Origin: Tigriopus japonicus
Lineage: Eukaryota > Arthropoda > Copepoda > Harpacticoida > Harpacticidae
DNA length: 64,000 nt
Assembly: GCA_010645155.1 (NCBI GenBank)
Contig: JAAGOF010000230.1
Location: 150,307-214,306, forward strand
Direction of reading: 5' to 3'
Below, piece after piece: positions 49,990 to 61,577 of the stretch (position 1 is its first letter; every line of letters begins with the position of its first letter). The notes below the pieces were generated by a model, which was given only the letters and a program-made list of their open reading frames with translations, had not been told where the DNA came from and did no database searches. Both the position numbers and the translations under genes were made by a program.

Positions 49990-52900
49990 TGTTTAATTTC
50001 CAAAGGTTGAAGGTTTCTTCAGTGCATTTATTAAGGAAAAACAAACGTAAAGCATATCACACAGTCCGTAAGTTTCACTGCATTTTAGTAGTTCTCGATA
50101 ATAGATAATAGTTCTCGAGGCTTCTTCGGCCTCCTCAAAGGGATATTTTTGGCGATGTTTATTTTTCGTAAGGGGTCGCCAATTGTTGATAGCGTTAATC
50201 AATTGTAGAAAGTAGAGTTGTTTTGAAATCAAACCAAAGCAAAATTGGTCAAGTTTTGGCATCACATTTTACTAGTTGCCCAATGTAAATATTATAGTAG
50301 AGCAATAAGGACATTGATGAGTAAAAAGCTAAGGAAATTTACAAAACGTTCAAGTTCTTACGATATTTTTGGCTTTCGGAAATCAAATTCCTAGTCAAAG
50401 GTTGCAAGAACTCGCAAAAAAACAATTGGTATGAACAACTCTTTTTCCTCATGTTTCAGTTTGGCAGAATCCAAAAAATATAAATTCTTGTTGCTGAAGC
50501 ATCCTTTGATCAAGGCAAATAATCTGCCGATTTGTTATGAAATCAAAACAACTTTGCCGCTAAAAGTGGTAACTTTTCAGGAAGTGAATCAAACAAGATA
50601 AACTAAACAAAGTTTGCAAACGACATCTCGAACGAAATTGTGTCACAAAGGAAGCAAGTTTTTTTCTCAAAATTGTTTTTTTTTCTTCAGTTTTTCACAA
50701 AAGTGCCTAAAGGTTAGTGAGGAAAACAATTCCCAAAGGTAATTTATTTACAAGCTTGAGAAGCGTTCTCAGTGGTTATTGTTTTTAAATCCTTTTTGGG
50801 TTGGTTCACAAATTTCAAATTTCAAAATTCGTAAAGAATTTCAAAGCTCAAAAGCTCGAGTTTTTTTTCTTTTTCAAAAACTTTAACTCTTGAAATAACA
50901 TTAATCAATTCACAAATTTCACAAAAGTGGAAAAAATCGGAACCATTTCAATTATTGAAATGGTCTGATTCCTCTCATATACATCAGTCTTTATGAAGAC
51001 CCTAAAAAGAGTGGAAGATCGGAATTCTGCCCAATTTTTTGAAGTCGGTGTTATTTTTAAGACTACAAGACTAGGCAATGACAATTATTGTCATTTTAAT
51101 CAAATAGTGGAATAAGGTGATAAACTTTTTAAGCAATATTTTATCGTATCCCAAACTCCGTGAACAAAAGTTTCTTGCGTGTTTTAAGAAGGAAAAGGTC
51201 AGTGCAAAAACATTTAGGAAGAACTCAGATACAGACAAAAAATGCCTCAATTTTTTTCTCTCATTGTTTAACATTGGTGACAGATTTCGACTTTTGTTTA
51301 ATTTGATATAATCATTTGTGGGCTTTCTGTCACCAATGCCAAAACACACTGGATTTCTGAGAAAAATCAAGAGATTAAGAATCACAAATGAAACTGGTCA
51401 GTGTATGATCTTTTCGCTTGAACTTTGATCTTGTGGAGCAATCCAAGTTAAGAGTTCAAAATCTGTTTCTAGATTGGACTTTGTTGCCCAACACCACATG
51501 AAATGAATTATGCTAAACGTATTGCATCAAACGATTGCATTACATCAAAAACCCTTTCATCCTTAAGTAGAAACGACTAACAGTAGTGAATCCGGGTTTT
51601 TTCTTTCAATTTGGTTTCTCTAATTAACTAAACGAGGAAAACTATCAGATTTTGACGAAACCCTAGATGTTTGGCCAAGAATGTTCATGACTTGACGAAA
51701 ACAACAAAGAATGGCCTCTTCTCAGATTTTAAACTCGACTTGAACAGTCTCAAAACACGATAACAACCGCTTATTCACTACTTGGTGTGATTCAACCCTT
51801 TTTCGTCTAATCATTCATTTTTGAACTCATAAATCATGTGTCTTTTAGTTTTGGTGCAAGCATTTCATCTTATAAATACTTTCAACGTACAAAAGATTGC
51901 CGGAAGCACATATTCTTCTGAAACTAGGCTCAAAAATGACCACAAACCCCGAGGCTTTTTATATGGTGATTAGTCTTCATTTAGATTAACGCTTATTTTT
52001 TTTCTTGAAAATTGAATGAAACAGTTTTTGTGCACTAATAACAAAATGCTCTATGTTTCAACACTCTCTCAGGTTTTCAGTGAAGAATACGGATGAAAAG
52101 ATAAATAGAAGAATTTAGTCTTGGTGAAAAAAAGGTAGACCGGTGATTTTGTTCTTTTTTGTCATTCTTAATGTGAAAACATAATTAAGCAACATTCAAA
52201 AATATCATGCCAATTGTTTGTCTTGGACAATTTTGCAATCAAATCTTTTTTACATGTACCACAATCTTTTCTAGAATGTAGTATCCTAATTTGGTTGCAA
52301 AAGATGAAATTCTCCTGTGATTAAAAGTGTGCTTTCTTATTCTTCATCACTTTTGGAACAAAATTGCCCGGCAATATAATTTCAGAGAATCCTGAAGGCT
52401 CGTTTGAGAGATAATATCAAAGAAAAAACTTTGCTTTCATTAAATTTTGAAAAATAGCAGAATTCCCAATGCTTAAAATCCCCATTTGATTGAGAGAAGG
52501 TGCTTTTCTTCTGTACTTATGATTAAAAAGCAATTAAGGTGTTCCTAAGCAATTTTGCCATATATTTGGAATTAAAAATAAATGAAAGAAGTGCAGCAAT
52601 TAATTCATTTACATTTTTTTAAATGGCAATGAAGTGATTATCAATTGAGGGAGGTTGAAATGATGTGTCAAAGTGAAAAAAGAGGAAAAGAATGAAGAGA
52701 AAAGGTAACCTTCTCTTTCCATTCTTTCTCTTGCAGAATAACACCTAGTGCTGAAGCAAAAGGTAATTCTCTTGATGCTTTGAAGCATGAATCGAATTCA
52801 TTGCTCCTTGTCCAGCCTTGGCAGGTCGCCCAAAATCCTGCCAATTCTCGACAAGTTCACTTGATCCTTCCTTCTCTCAGAGGCTGGGTTGTCTAAAACG

Positions 52901-54568
52901 GCCCAACTCGGTGGCCATTCACTTGTCAGTCGATACTTGCTACATGGAAGGAGATCGAGGAGTGTACCGCCTCAATTCACACTACATACAAACGGGATGG
53001 ATATACATACGAGTGCGTACGTACTACGTGAGGATGAACATATATGAATACGAGGAGCCCGGGCCTCTGAGTTAATCCACATCTCTCACATCTCTGACTA
53101 TGCCCATATGCTTGTGAAGCTAAGCCGACCAGACGTTCTTGGTTCATCTTTGTTTTGAGGAGGTTTGGTGACATCACTTTCTATGGGATGAAGCAATACC
53201 CTCAATATATGGCAANNNNNNNNNNNNNNNNNNNNNNNNNNNNNNNNNNNNNNNNNNNNNNNNNNNNNNNNNNNNNNNNNNNNNNNNNNNNNNNNNNNNN
53301 NNNNNNNNNNNNNNNNNNNNNNNNNNNNNNNNNNNNNNNNNNNNNNNNNNNNNNNNNNNNNNNNNNNNNNNNNNNNNNNNNNNNNNNNNNNNNNNNNNNN
53401 NNNNNNNNNNNNNNNNNNNNNNNNNNNNNNNNNNNNNNNNNNNNNNNNNNNNNNNNNNNNNNNNNNNNNNNNNNNNNNNNNNNNNNNNNNNNNNNNNNNN
53501 NNNNNNNNNNNNNNNNNNNNNNNNNNNNNNNNNNNNNNNNNNNNNNNNNNNNNNNNNNNNNNNNNNNNNNNNNNNNNNNNNNNNNNNNNNNNNNNNNNNN
53601 NNNNNNNNNNNNNNNNNNNNNNNNNNNNNNNNNNNNNNNNNNNNNNNNNNNNNNNNNNNNNNNTGGCTGATTTAGGAGTACTGGCTGGATGGAAATACAG
53701 GATTAAGCACGGGGATATAAATGAAGGTAGTGGAGTAATTTTGGTACTTGTCCACAATGAGTAAAAGGAGAAGAGTAAAAATAAAAGTAAAAAATAAAAA
53801 AATGCTTAAAGTGAATGGTTTGCATCAGTGAGGTGACTTTGACTGAAAAGACTTACGAACATTTTGCATATCAAAGTTTAAAAGATTGATTCAAAAATAA
53901 AGCTTGAAAAGCATGACCTGTCCCTAAATGATTACAAACCGCACACTACCAAAAAGGTGTTGCAAAAATGTTATGATTCCCAACTCCTAAATGACTTGTC
54001 TCTTGTTATTAGACATTATTGACTTGCCCATGCAATTCAAAATCTATGAAGCTGTTAAATTTTCACCCATTTGAGCCTGTTCTAGCCTAAGTTAATAAAA
54101 CCTAATCTAAATGAATGCAGTTGGACCTCCAAAATCTTAATTCAGACAACTCGACAAAAAAAACCTTGAAACACTGATGATAGGAATTAACAATTATGAA
54201 CCCCCTAGGTTGAATCACTTGCGAATGTTTCATCAAGTGTTTATTCTCTAAAAGTAAGTTTTAGAAATAGAGTTACCACGGAAAAATATATTGGCCATCA
54301 CACAACCTCTTGAGGGTTTCCTACTAGTGAGAGTAGGAACAGATATTGAGCGTAAATGTCTGGTTGAGAAGGTCGAGCCATGCCGGGAGTTGACGGACAT
54401 GGGTAATGCGCGCCTGTATTGAAGGTGAATTTTCGACACATCCTCATCGTTGTTAAGACTCAAACCCACTGAGTTGAACAACACAATAATATTTTGTGAA
54501 TCCACAGCTGGTCTTCAAATTTCGAGAAAAATCTCTTGGGGCAAGAATAACAACACCAAAAGCATTGT
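49990..54568. other. Intergenic region between PKG and the LITAF-like gene
   Basis: AT-rich, with no supported exon, RNA gene or recognisable transposon. It includes the assembly gap at 53216-53663. A less AT-rich patch at 52800-53215 leads into the gap and could belong to something hidden in it. Confidence 0.5.
53216..53663. other. Assembly gap (448 N)
   Basis: A run of N. Translations across it are meaningless. The true length may differ from the number of N. Confidence 0.99.
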
Positions 54569-54646
54569 GTGATTTCCTCAAAAATTGAGTGTCCTTTTCC
54601 ATTCAGCGCCCAAAAACACGAGGAAGTCAACTCTCAATTTTTTTCA

Positions 54647-54701
54647 AGGTCACTGAGGCAAAAAAAGATACAACAACAGCTGTACTTTCCAGCATATCCA
54701 G
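54647..54701 (+). other. Possible 5' UTR exon of the LITAF-like gene
   Basis: TTTTTTTCAAG at its left resembles an acceptor and CATATCCAG/GTAAGC at its right is a good donor. It precedes the coding exon by about 200 bp. No reading frame joins to the LITAF start, so it would be non-coding. Confidence 0.35.
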
Positions 54702-54912
54702 GTAAGCTATCCTTCCATGATGTCCTTATAACTGCAAAAGTTTATTTCTTTGTACCTTTTTCAAAAATGTTCCATAAAACAGTAAAATGGAATGCCTTTT
54801 ATGAAGAATGGAGAAAAACTCAAGTGCCATCCATCATGAATGACACATGCATTACCTGCAAAATCAGGGATGGGCATTGATTGGTCAATTGAAATGTGCC
54901 AATTGTTCTAGA

Positions 54913-55054
54913 ATGAGTTATGCCAATGGAGGAGGGTCTAATGGGTACTCCACGCCCAAGGGAGCCCCCATTCCAGCCCACGACCTAAGTGGACAGTCCC
55001 AGTTTTCAAATGGATACACATATGGTGCTAATCCTCCCCCTGGGTGGAGTCAAT
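54913..55054 (+). CDS. LITAF-like exon 1 (coding)
   Basis: MSYANGGGSNGYSTPKGAP to NPPPGWSQ. Ends one base into a codon at CAAT/GTGAGT. Confidence 0.85.
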
Positions 55055-58000
55055 GTGAGTCATTGACTTGTTTTCTCAATCAATTTTAAAGATATCTCCA
55101 ATCATTGAACCTATTGTGTAGTGTGGTTTTCATGGTTGAGTGCACTTCTGCAACAATGAAAATGAGCAGTTTTGATATAATATGGACCATTTCATTTAAG
55201 ATGGAAAAGGCATAATGAATTAAAATGTGAATAGATAATTAAGGGCAGTTTTAGAAAATTACTTTTATCTTGAGTAAAGTGTTTGTAAACAATCTTCTCA
55301 ATCGTCTTTTACCACCAATAAAACCTTCTTTTAGAGAGACTGAGATGGCAATTCATGTCCAAAAAAAGTAACTTTGCTTGAAACTAGATTTTAAATTATA
55401 AAAAAGCAAGGCTTTCCAACCCAAAAATTGTAAATCATTGGCAGCCCAAATATTAAGCACAAATTTTTTCGTTTAAAAAATATTTTCCTTTGAGAACAGA
55501 CGTTCAATCATCTTTTTACACTTCAATTTTTGATAGCTGAGTTTAAATTTGATATCGAGATCATTGCTGTAGATACGAAATATTCATTCCAATAACTATT
55601 TTCTTGTTAGTTTAGGGATAACAAGATCAATTCAATAAGAAAAACCTTGAACTCTTGAGGTTAAAATTGCCCTCTACGTATTTTGCCGTACTCTCCCATT
55701 GTGTTGTAACTTTTCATCACAACTTTTGAGGGTGTTTGAATAAGGAAGGGTCTGAAACAAAAAAAAGAACAATTTTTGACATCACATGTAAGTTTTAACT
55801 TTGCTAACGAAGCTGTTGAAACATATAAGTGTCCCTAATTTATTTTGTCAGCATGGTTACAGATTGTTTTAGATTGAAATACCCACTCTATGTACACATG
55901 CTAAATTGCATACTTGTTGATTAAGGATGGAGCAAGAATATCTTTTCTTGCTCATGTAATTTGGTTCTTCATATTTAAGCTCCAAAAGATTTGCAGGGCA
56001 ATTAAGGCAATTGCACTTTCTCTGCCCTTTTAAAAAGCCCATTAAGGTAAAATTTCCCCTAATTATGTTTGTATTCATTCAGGTTTAATTGCACTCAAAA
56101 ATTATTTAAATGACCCTGGACTGAATCCACCTTAACAACAATGTTCCTTGGGATGAATTATAAAGATACAGTCGAAGATAGTGTACTAAAGCAGGGGTTT
56201 AGTGACAGCTTACAACTATTCCGCAGAATTTCACTGTTCTTTTAGGCCTTGCGTGGTATTCTTGCAACTTATCCTTTGTCAAGTCAACCTTGCTTGAGAA
56301 CAGGGGTCGGCAACAACTTTTGATCCGGGGCCCATTGATTTTTAATATCGTTTAATCTGAAGCCCGCCAATCAGACGCTGATGGGTACAAGGGCACACAA
56401 ATAAACGATCACAGAGCTTTGAGCCCATAAGCACAGTACTGTGTCTTTTGGGCCAAATACTGTGGTCTTTCTCAGTAGCTCCTGGGCCCACCATGAATCA
56501 CCATTGCGTCATGTGGGCTACGACCCACTGACTGCCGACCCCTGGTAAAATTATCAAATCTCCTTAACCAATAAAAAAAAATCACAAAGGAAAAGAAAAT
56601 GTTTTTCCATTAGCGATTGCATATCAGGCCTGATTTAAAAAATACACCTTAGGGTAGATCATTCACACTTCTGAAAACAAAGATTTTGCAAAAACAAAAT
56701 GAGAGAGTTACATTTAAAACAGGTTTGAACTCGGAAGGACCTAAAGATCAATACCTTGTTAGTTTAAAGTTTCCTTCCTGTTGAAAAGTATATAAAAAAA
56801 TAAAAATATTCAGATTTTTAATGTCAAAATATACATTTTTGTCTGTTAAACGCTCTCAGGCTTTTCAAATGATGCTATTTAGATGTATGCTTCTCATTAG
56901 TAGATGTTTATTCTAAAATTTACTTGAATAATGACCAAACAAGCTTGAAATGAACTTGGAAACCAATATTGGAAGCATGCTTGTAGCGTGCCTTGACGCA
57001 AACAAAACATATGTGCTTGTAGCCACCTCTTGATGTTTTTAAAACAAAAATTAGGCTTCTTTGACGATGTTTCGGAGTTACCCAAGTAATAAAACATGGA
57101 TGGTATTTACAATCTGATTAAGAATATTTAACATGTGTACTAACCTGTAAGTTACCAATCATGCACTTCAAAGTTGAAGAGAACAAAGGAAGAGGAAAAT
57201 AAGCAATAATGAATTCAATCATTTTTTTTTAGAATTAGGATATGTTCATGCTTTATATCTATTTTTCACAATAGAGAAATTTGAAATAAACATATTGATA
57301 GGTAGGTCCTTCCGAGTTCAAAACTGTTTTACATACAGCTCTCCCATTTTGTCTTGGCAAAATCTTGGTTTCAGTTCGTGCATTATTTAGAACTGCGATT
57401 TCTTGTAGTAACCATTTTCCGTGGAATTTTCATGCTACCGTTTGGACCTTTATAGTTTTTTTGGGTTGGTTGCGGATGTTTTGTTACTGTTTCCAGGAAT
57501 GTGATTCCCTGTAAGGAAAGTTAATGATGACCGTTACGGTAAACATTTAACATTCATATGATGATATTGGGTCTACCATCCTTAATTTGAAATTGATCAC
57601 AACTTGATAAACACTTTGGAATATATACTCACTTTTCATTCTTCAGATGTTGGTCCCGAGCATAAGGCCCCTCCACCAGTGGCTACCCAATTGGTTGTCC
57701 CCAGTGAGCTCTCAGATACCCAAGTGACCCTAACTTGCTACAACTGTCAGCAGCACGTGACCACCACCACGAAAACTGGACCCTCTCCTTGGACTTGGGC
57801 GTGGTGTTGTTGCTTGTTTACATTCGTGTAAGAAACGCTGTTCATTTTGTCTCTTGTTTAGACCTTAGGGAGACCAAAACAATTTTAAAGATTTTTATTC
57901 GGCCATTCTGTGGACTCAACAATTAAAATCAATAAGTTAATTATTTGCTTTAACTGAAATCTATTGAAGGCAAGATTCATGATTTTGATTTGAGGTTTCA

Positions 58001-59207
58001 ACTTACATGATAAAAGAGTAACTGTTATGTCTATTTAATGTAAAAGGCAACTGAAAAATACTCGTTCATTTTTTTAAATCCACATTGAGATTGATCTCAT
58101 TTTTTATGGGCTCGAAAACAGTTTTTGACACCTCCCAAGGTTATATCGGAAACAGAAACTCACCCGATATCAAAGAATCTAGAGGGATGTCATTAAGCTA
58201 AAACAACTAAGCTTTGGTGTTAAATACTCGTTCTTTGTTGTTTTAGACGACAACTCCTTTCTTAGGCGTAAAACTTCTTTAAACTGTTTTCAAACTTTTT
58301 TCACGCTGGAGATTTTATAAACTTCTATATCAGATTTTCTCTGCCACTGCTGTGGATATATTGTAATCACGTGCAATAAATGTAAGAAGAAAGATATCAA
58401 GCATAGTTTATAGGTGAAATATTTGGGAACGAAAAAGTCAAACTAATTTGAATCCCAAGGCGACAAACTAAAAAAAAGGCAAAAAAGTTTTTGTACGTAT
58501 TTTTTGCCGAAAAAAGTTTTGTCGCCAGTTCCAACTTTGACAAGTTTTCAATTTTTTCTGCCCTCTACTTATGGCAAGTAAGATTAAATTCATAATAACA
58601 TTTGAAAGCCGTTTTGCACTTGATTGAACACTCTCTGAGATTATCAAGCTCTAACTGAAAACTGGCAAAAAAACCTCTACTTGGTGTATTTCAAGAGGCT
58701 CCAAAAACAAGTGTTGTAACACTGTTCCTTGTTTATCTTTTCGTGACAGAAAGCTTAACAGCAAGCTGACTCATTGAAAGGCAAGTGACATTAACTATAG
58801 CACTGAAAACCAAAAAGCCAGGCTTTGGTGGAGGCAGCTTAAAGGATATCTGAAATTTCAGAGAAATCCTGATTCCCACTACTGAATCAAAATTTTTACC
58901 ATTACCTTTAGTTCTCATGAATATTTGTCAATTAAACCTAGCATCAATGCCAAATCAGTTTTTGTGACCCATCCTGAACAAGTTTCAGAATTGTAAAAAG
59001 ACTCGCGAAGAGAGAGAACTCGCGTGAATTAGCACTAGAACCTTCTATTTAATCCATCTTTTGAGTAATCCAGTCTTTTCTGTTTCTCGTTCTAGGTGTT
59101 GGCCGTGCTGCTTGCTACCTTTTTGCTACTCCAAACTGAATATCACTGAGCACTATTGTCCCAACTGCAACATTAAATTGGGCAAATACAAAGCCTGGAA
59201 GAAATGA
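54913..59207 (+). CDS. LITAF/SIMPLE-like zinc-binding endosomal membrane protein (144 aa)
   Basis: Three coding exons (54913-55054, 57647-57827, 59096-59207) join in frame with GT-AG introns. The N-terminal 75 residues are Gly/Pro/Ser-rich and flexible (ANPPPGWSQ), as in LITAF proteins that recruit endosomal sorting partners. The LITAF domain has a CYNC knuckle (Cys78, Cys81), a hydrophobic Trp/Cys-rich segment (96-118, WTWAWCCCLFTFVCWPCC) that inserts monotopically in the membrane, and HYCPNC (Cys129, Cys132), which completes one zinc site. It ends GKYKAWKK. Family knowledge places such proteins on the cytosolic face of late endosomes and lysosomes. The ATG at 54913 follows TTCTAG, a likely acceptor, so an upstream UTR exon is probable. 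Which LITAF paralogue it represents cannot be told. Confidence 0.9.
55055..57646. other. LITAF-like intron 1
   Basis: 2.6-kb AT-rich intron that contains the third TCGGCAACC-family hAT element at 56301-56544 and is otherwise unremarkable. Confidence 0.7.
56301..56544 (+). mobile_element. hAT MITE (TCGGCAACC family), copy 3
   Basis: The left end is CAGGGGTCGGCAACAA and the right end is the reverse complement of CAGGGGTCGGCAGTCAG. The body aligns with 26403-26651 (CACAGTACT, CCTGGGCCCACCA, AATCACC). The flanks CTTGAGAA and GTAAAATT do not match, so the target duplication has decayed or one flank was rearranged. Confidence 0.8.
57647..57827 (+). CDS. LITAF-like exon 2
   Basis: Encodes VGPEHKAPPPVATQLVVPSE, the first zinc knuckle CYNC and the start of the hydrophobic segment. 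Acceptor TTCTTCAG, donor TTCGT/GTAAGA. Confidence 0.9.
57828..59095. other. LITAF-like intron 2
   Basis: AT-rich intron with no recognised feature; acceptor CGTTCTAG. Confidence 0.7.
59096..59207 (+). CDS. LITAF-like exon 3 (last coding exon)
   Basis: Encodes CWPCCLLPFCYSKLNITEHY and CPNCNIKLGKYKAWKK with a TGA stop. Confidence 0.9.
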
Positions 59208-59337
59208 CCTTTGGAACGACTTTTGCCCGGCCTTGCATCCAATTCTACCTGATTAACTACATGACCAATGGTTGTTGATTGACGATGGAACTAACGTCAA
59301 AATCCAATTCACAAACCCTGAATGTGTTTGCATTATT

Positions 59338-59343
59338 AATAAA
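59338..59343 (+). terminator. Polyadenylation signal of the LITAF-like gene
   Basis: AATAAA 131 bp after the stop; a second AATAAA lies at 59384-59389. Confidence 0.55.
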
Positions 59344-59389
59344 AATTAAGTGTCTAATTATATATGTATATCTTGAAAATTGAAATAAA

Positions 59390-60398
59390 AGAACATAACG
59401 ACTCTTCAGAACCTTACCTAATATAGCCACTCTATATCTACAGTCATCTTGGATGGAAAAATCCTCAGCATTTCTGAAAAATGTTGGCACTATCTAGTTC
59501 CATTGGATCACTTTCGGATCCCATTGGATATAATTACTTTTGGAACATTGAACTTGCTTTGCTCTTGCTCCCGTGAAGGTCTCTAGTTGTCCTCTCAAAC
59601 TTTATCACAGTATTTTTGTTCTTTATTTCAATAACGAATTCAAACGAAGGTTCAGTCAGACCTCTGTTCCAAACGTGATTAACTACAAATATTTTGATTT
59701 TAAATTAAAAATTGGAAAGAGCTAATTCCTAATTGCTTAAATATTTCTTTGCAATTTTATAAACAAAACAAACTGCAATTCAATAAGTTTGGAAATAAAG
59801 TTAGCTTACTTGTAAATAGTTACTTGCAAAATCAATGCAATTGTGATAAATTACAAGTTATAAACATTGCCACCGGTTTGCAAGAGACACAGAAAAGTGC
59901 CGGTTATAACAAATTGTGAGGAAAAACTCCCTAAAACTTTGGGTACAACAGGTAAAACAAGTCCAGACACTGACAAAGAAAGCTGAAATGTAGGACAGGA
60001 AACAATAAATTCTGGTTTCAGCAACACACGCAGGGAAAGAGTTAGCTCACTGCACTTTGGTATAAAATTCCACTTCTATTTGGAGGACAAAAAGTCCTCT
60101 AGGAGTAGAAAGAGGCTAATAAAGGTAAAAAGAAAAGTTAAAAGAAGTCCTTGGCGGATCACATGAACTAGCATAGCACATATGCATATCAATTAACCAA
60201 GCATGCATGTTCAAATTGATTGCAAATTAACAAGATGAAGGAAAAACAGTCAAGTAGTTTAGCGGACAAGCCACTTTTTTTGCGTTAGGTCAAAGAGAAC
60301 GGACGTGTCTTATACAGCTCTGTGGGACTTGTGAGAATTTTTGAAATATACCATCTTATCATACGACTTTTCGGTCTTGAGACGAGTCGAAAATGTGA
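59390..60398. other. Spacer and probable 5' UTR of the retrotransposon
   Basis: AT-rich without coding potential. The 5' end of the retrotransposon must lie somewhere in the right part, but no target duplication or promoter could be fixed. Confidence 0.4.
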
Positions 60399-61544
60399 AT
60401 GGTGGCATTAGACTATTATTCTTTTGTGGATCCTGAGCTACTCGATCGCCCTCAAAACCCCCATAGGGGGTCAAGCCGGGTTCTTTTGGTGTCGACGATG
60501 ACGCACTCATTGGGAACAAATGGCAACAATAACCAGCCACCATCCTACGCTGGAATTGCAAAGCCGCGCTTCCCTAGCCTAGTTCTTGACTTCATCTGTG
60601 AATCTGGCAATAATATCCTCTCGACAACTGTGATTGCGGATTTTCTATTCCTTGATCTGAAACTTGAAAAACGTGAAGTCAAGAAGTTAATAAAGCTTCC
60701 AGGTCCACCAAGCAGTGACGGAACTAGGAAGGTTGCAAAAGTTGTGACGGATCAAGAAGTCATAGTTAAAGAAAGATTTGGTGACAAGTTCGAGTTCCGA
60801 AGAAAATATGGGGATAATGTGTGGAGTTGTTCTATCCGAGGAGGAAAGATAAATTCCCGTCTTCGCTTGCTGAATGTCCCGGATGACTGTGACACGATGC
60901 AGCTTTTGGAGCTCATCAAAGGATTCGCAAGGCCTCTTTCCCATATGGTAGACGAGGTCTTTGGGGACAAGGATGATCCAAGATTTACTGGTATAGCAAA
61001 CGGAAATAAATCTGTGCTAATCGAGACTGTGAATACAGTACCAGATTTCCTGACAATTGGGAACAGACGAATCCGTATTCTACACAAGAGTCAACCTCGT
61101 CGCTGTTTTAAGTGCCAGGAAGTGGGCCACCTTCAAGACCAGTGCCCATCGAATCGCAGAAAGTCAGAAACACGTGTGGAGGAGGAAAAAGGTACTACTG
61201 AGTCGGATGTAAAAGAGACGAGAGATCACAATAACCATGAGGGGACAACAACTAACAAGGAGCAGCAGGGGAGAAATGATTCTAAGTTACCTATAATGGA
61301 AGAAAAGGAGATGGTGGTTGTGGACCATGACGGAAAAAACCCTGGTCCGAATAAGTTGCGTGACAAGTCTGGAGCCAAAAAGTCAGGGGATTCCCCAATT
61401 CGGAATATCATGACGAGATCCAAAAATGATTCGAATCGCGATAATCCACCTAGAGGTGTGAGGGAATCAAAAAAGGCCAAATTAGTTTCCGATGATCCCT
61501 CTAGGGGCCTGAAGCCTCTTAGGCCTGGAGATTGTGGGTGTTGA
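60399..61544 (+). CDS. Retrotransposon ORF1, gag-like protein with CCHC zinc knuckle
   Basis: 381 codons are open from the ATG at 60399; a later in-frame ATG at 60498 (MTHSLGTNG) is an alternative start. ORF1 proteins bind the element RNA and form the ribonucleoprotein particle. The central part resembles the nucleic-acid-binding gag region, followed by one CCHC knuckle (CFKCQEVGHLQDQC, spacing C-x2-C-x4-H-x4-C) near residues 238-251. The C-terminal third is charged and low in complexity. It is intact, unlike ORF2. Confidence 0.82.
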   Translation: MVALDYYSFVDPELLDRPQNPHRGSSRVLLVSTMTHSLGTNGNNNQPPSYAGIAKPRFPSLVLDFICESGNNILSTTVIADFLFLDLKLEKREVKKLIKLPGPPSSDGTRKVAKVVTDQEVIVKERFGDKFEFRRKYGDNVWSCSIRGGKINSRLRLLNVPDDCDTMQLLELIKGFARPLSHMVDEVFGDKDDPRFTGIANGNKSVLIETVNTVPDFLTIGNRRIRILHKSQPRRCFKCQEVGHLQDQCPSNRRKSETRVEEEKGTTESDVKETRDHNNHEGTTTNKEQQGRNDSKLPIMEEKEMVVVDHDGKNPGPNKLRDKSGAKKSGDSPIRNIMTRSKNDSNRDNPPRGVRESKKAKLVSDDPSRGLKPLRPGDCGC

Positions 61545-61577
61545 TTCTGAGATTACACTTTACTTCCGACGATCAAG

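Noticed and set aside
53098..53757. Long open frames on both strands across 53098-53757
   Set aside because: They run through the N gap and have no meaning.
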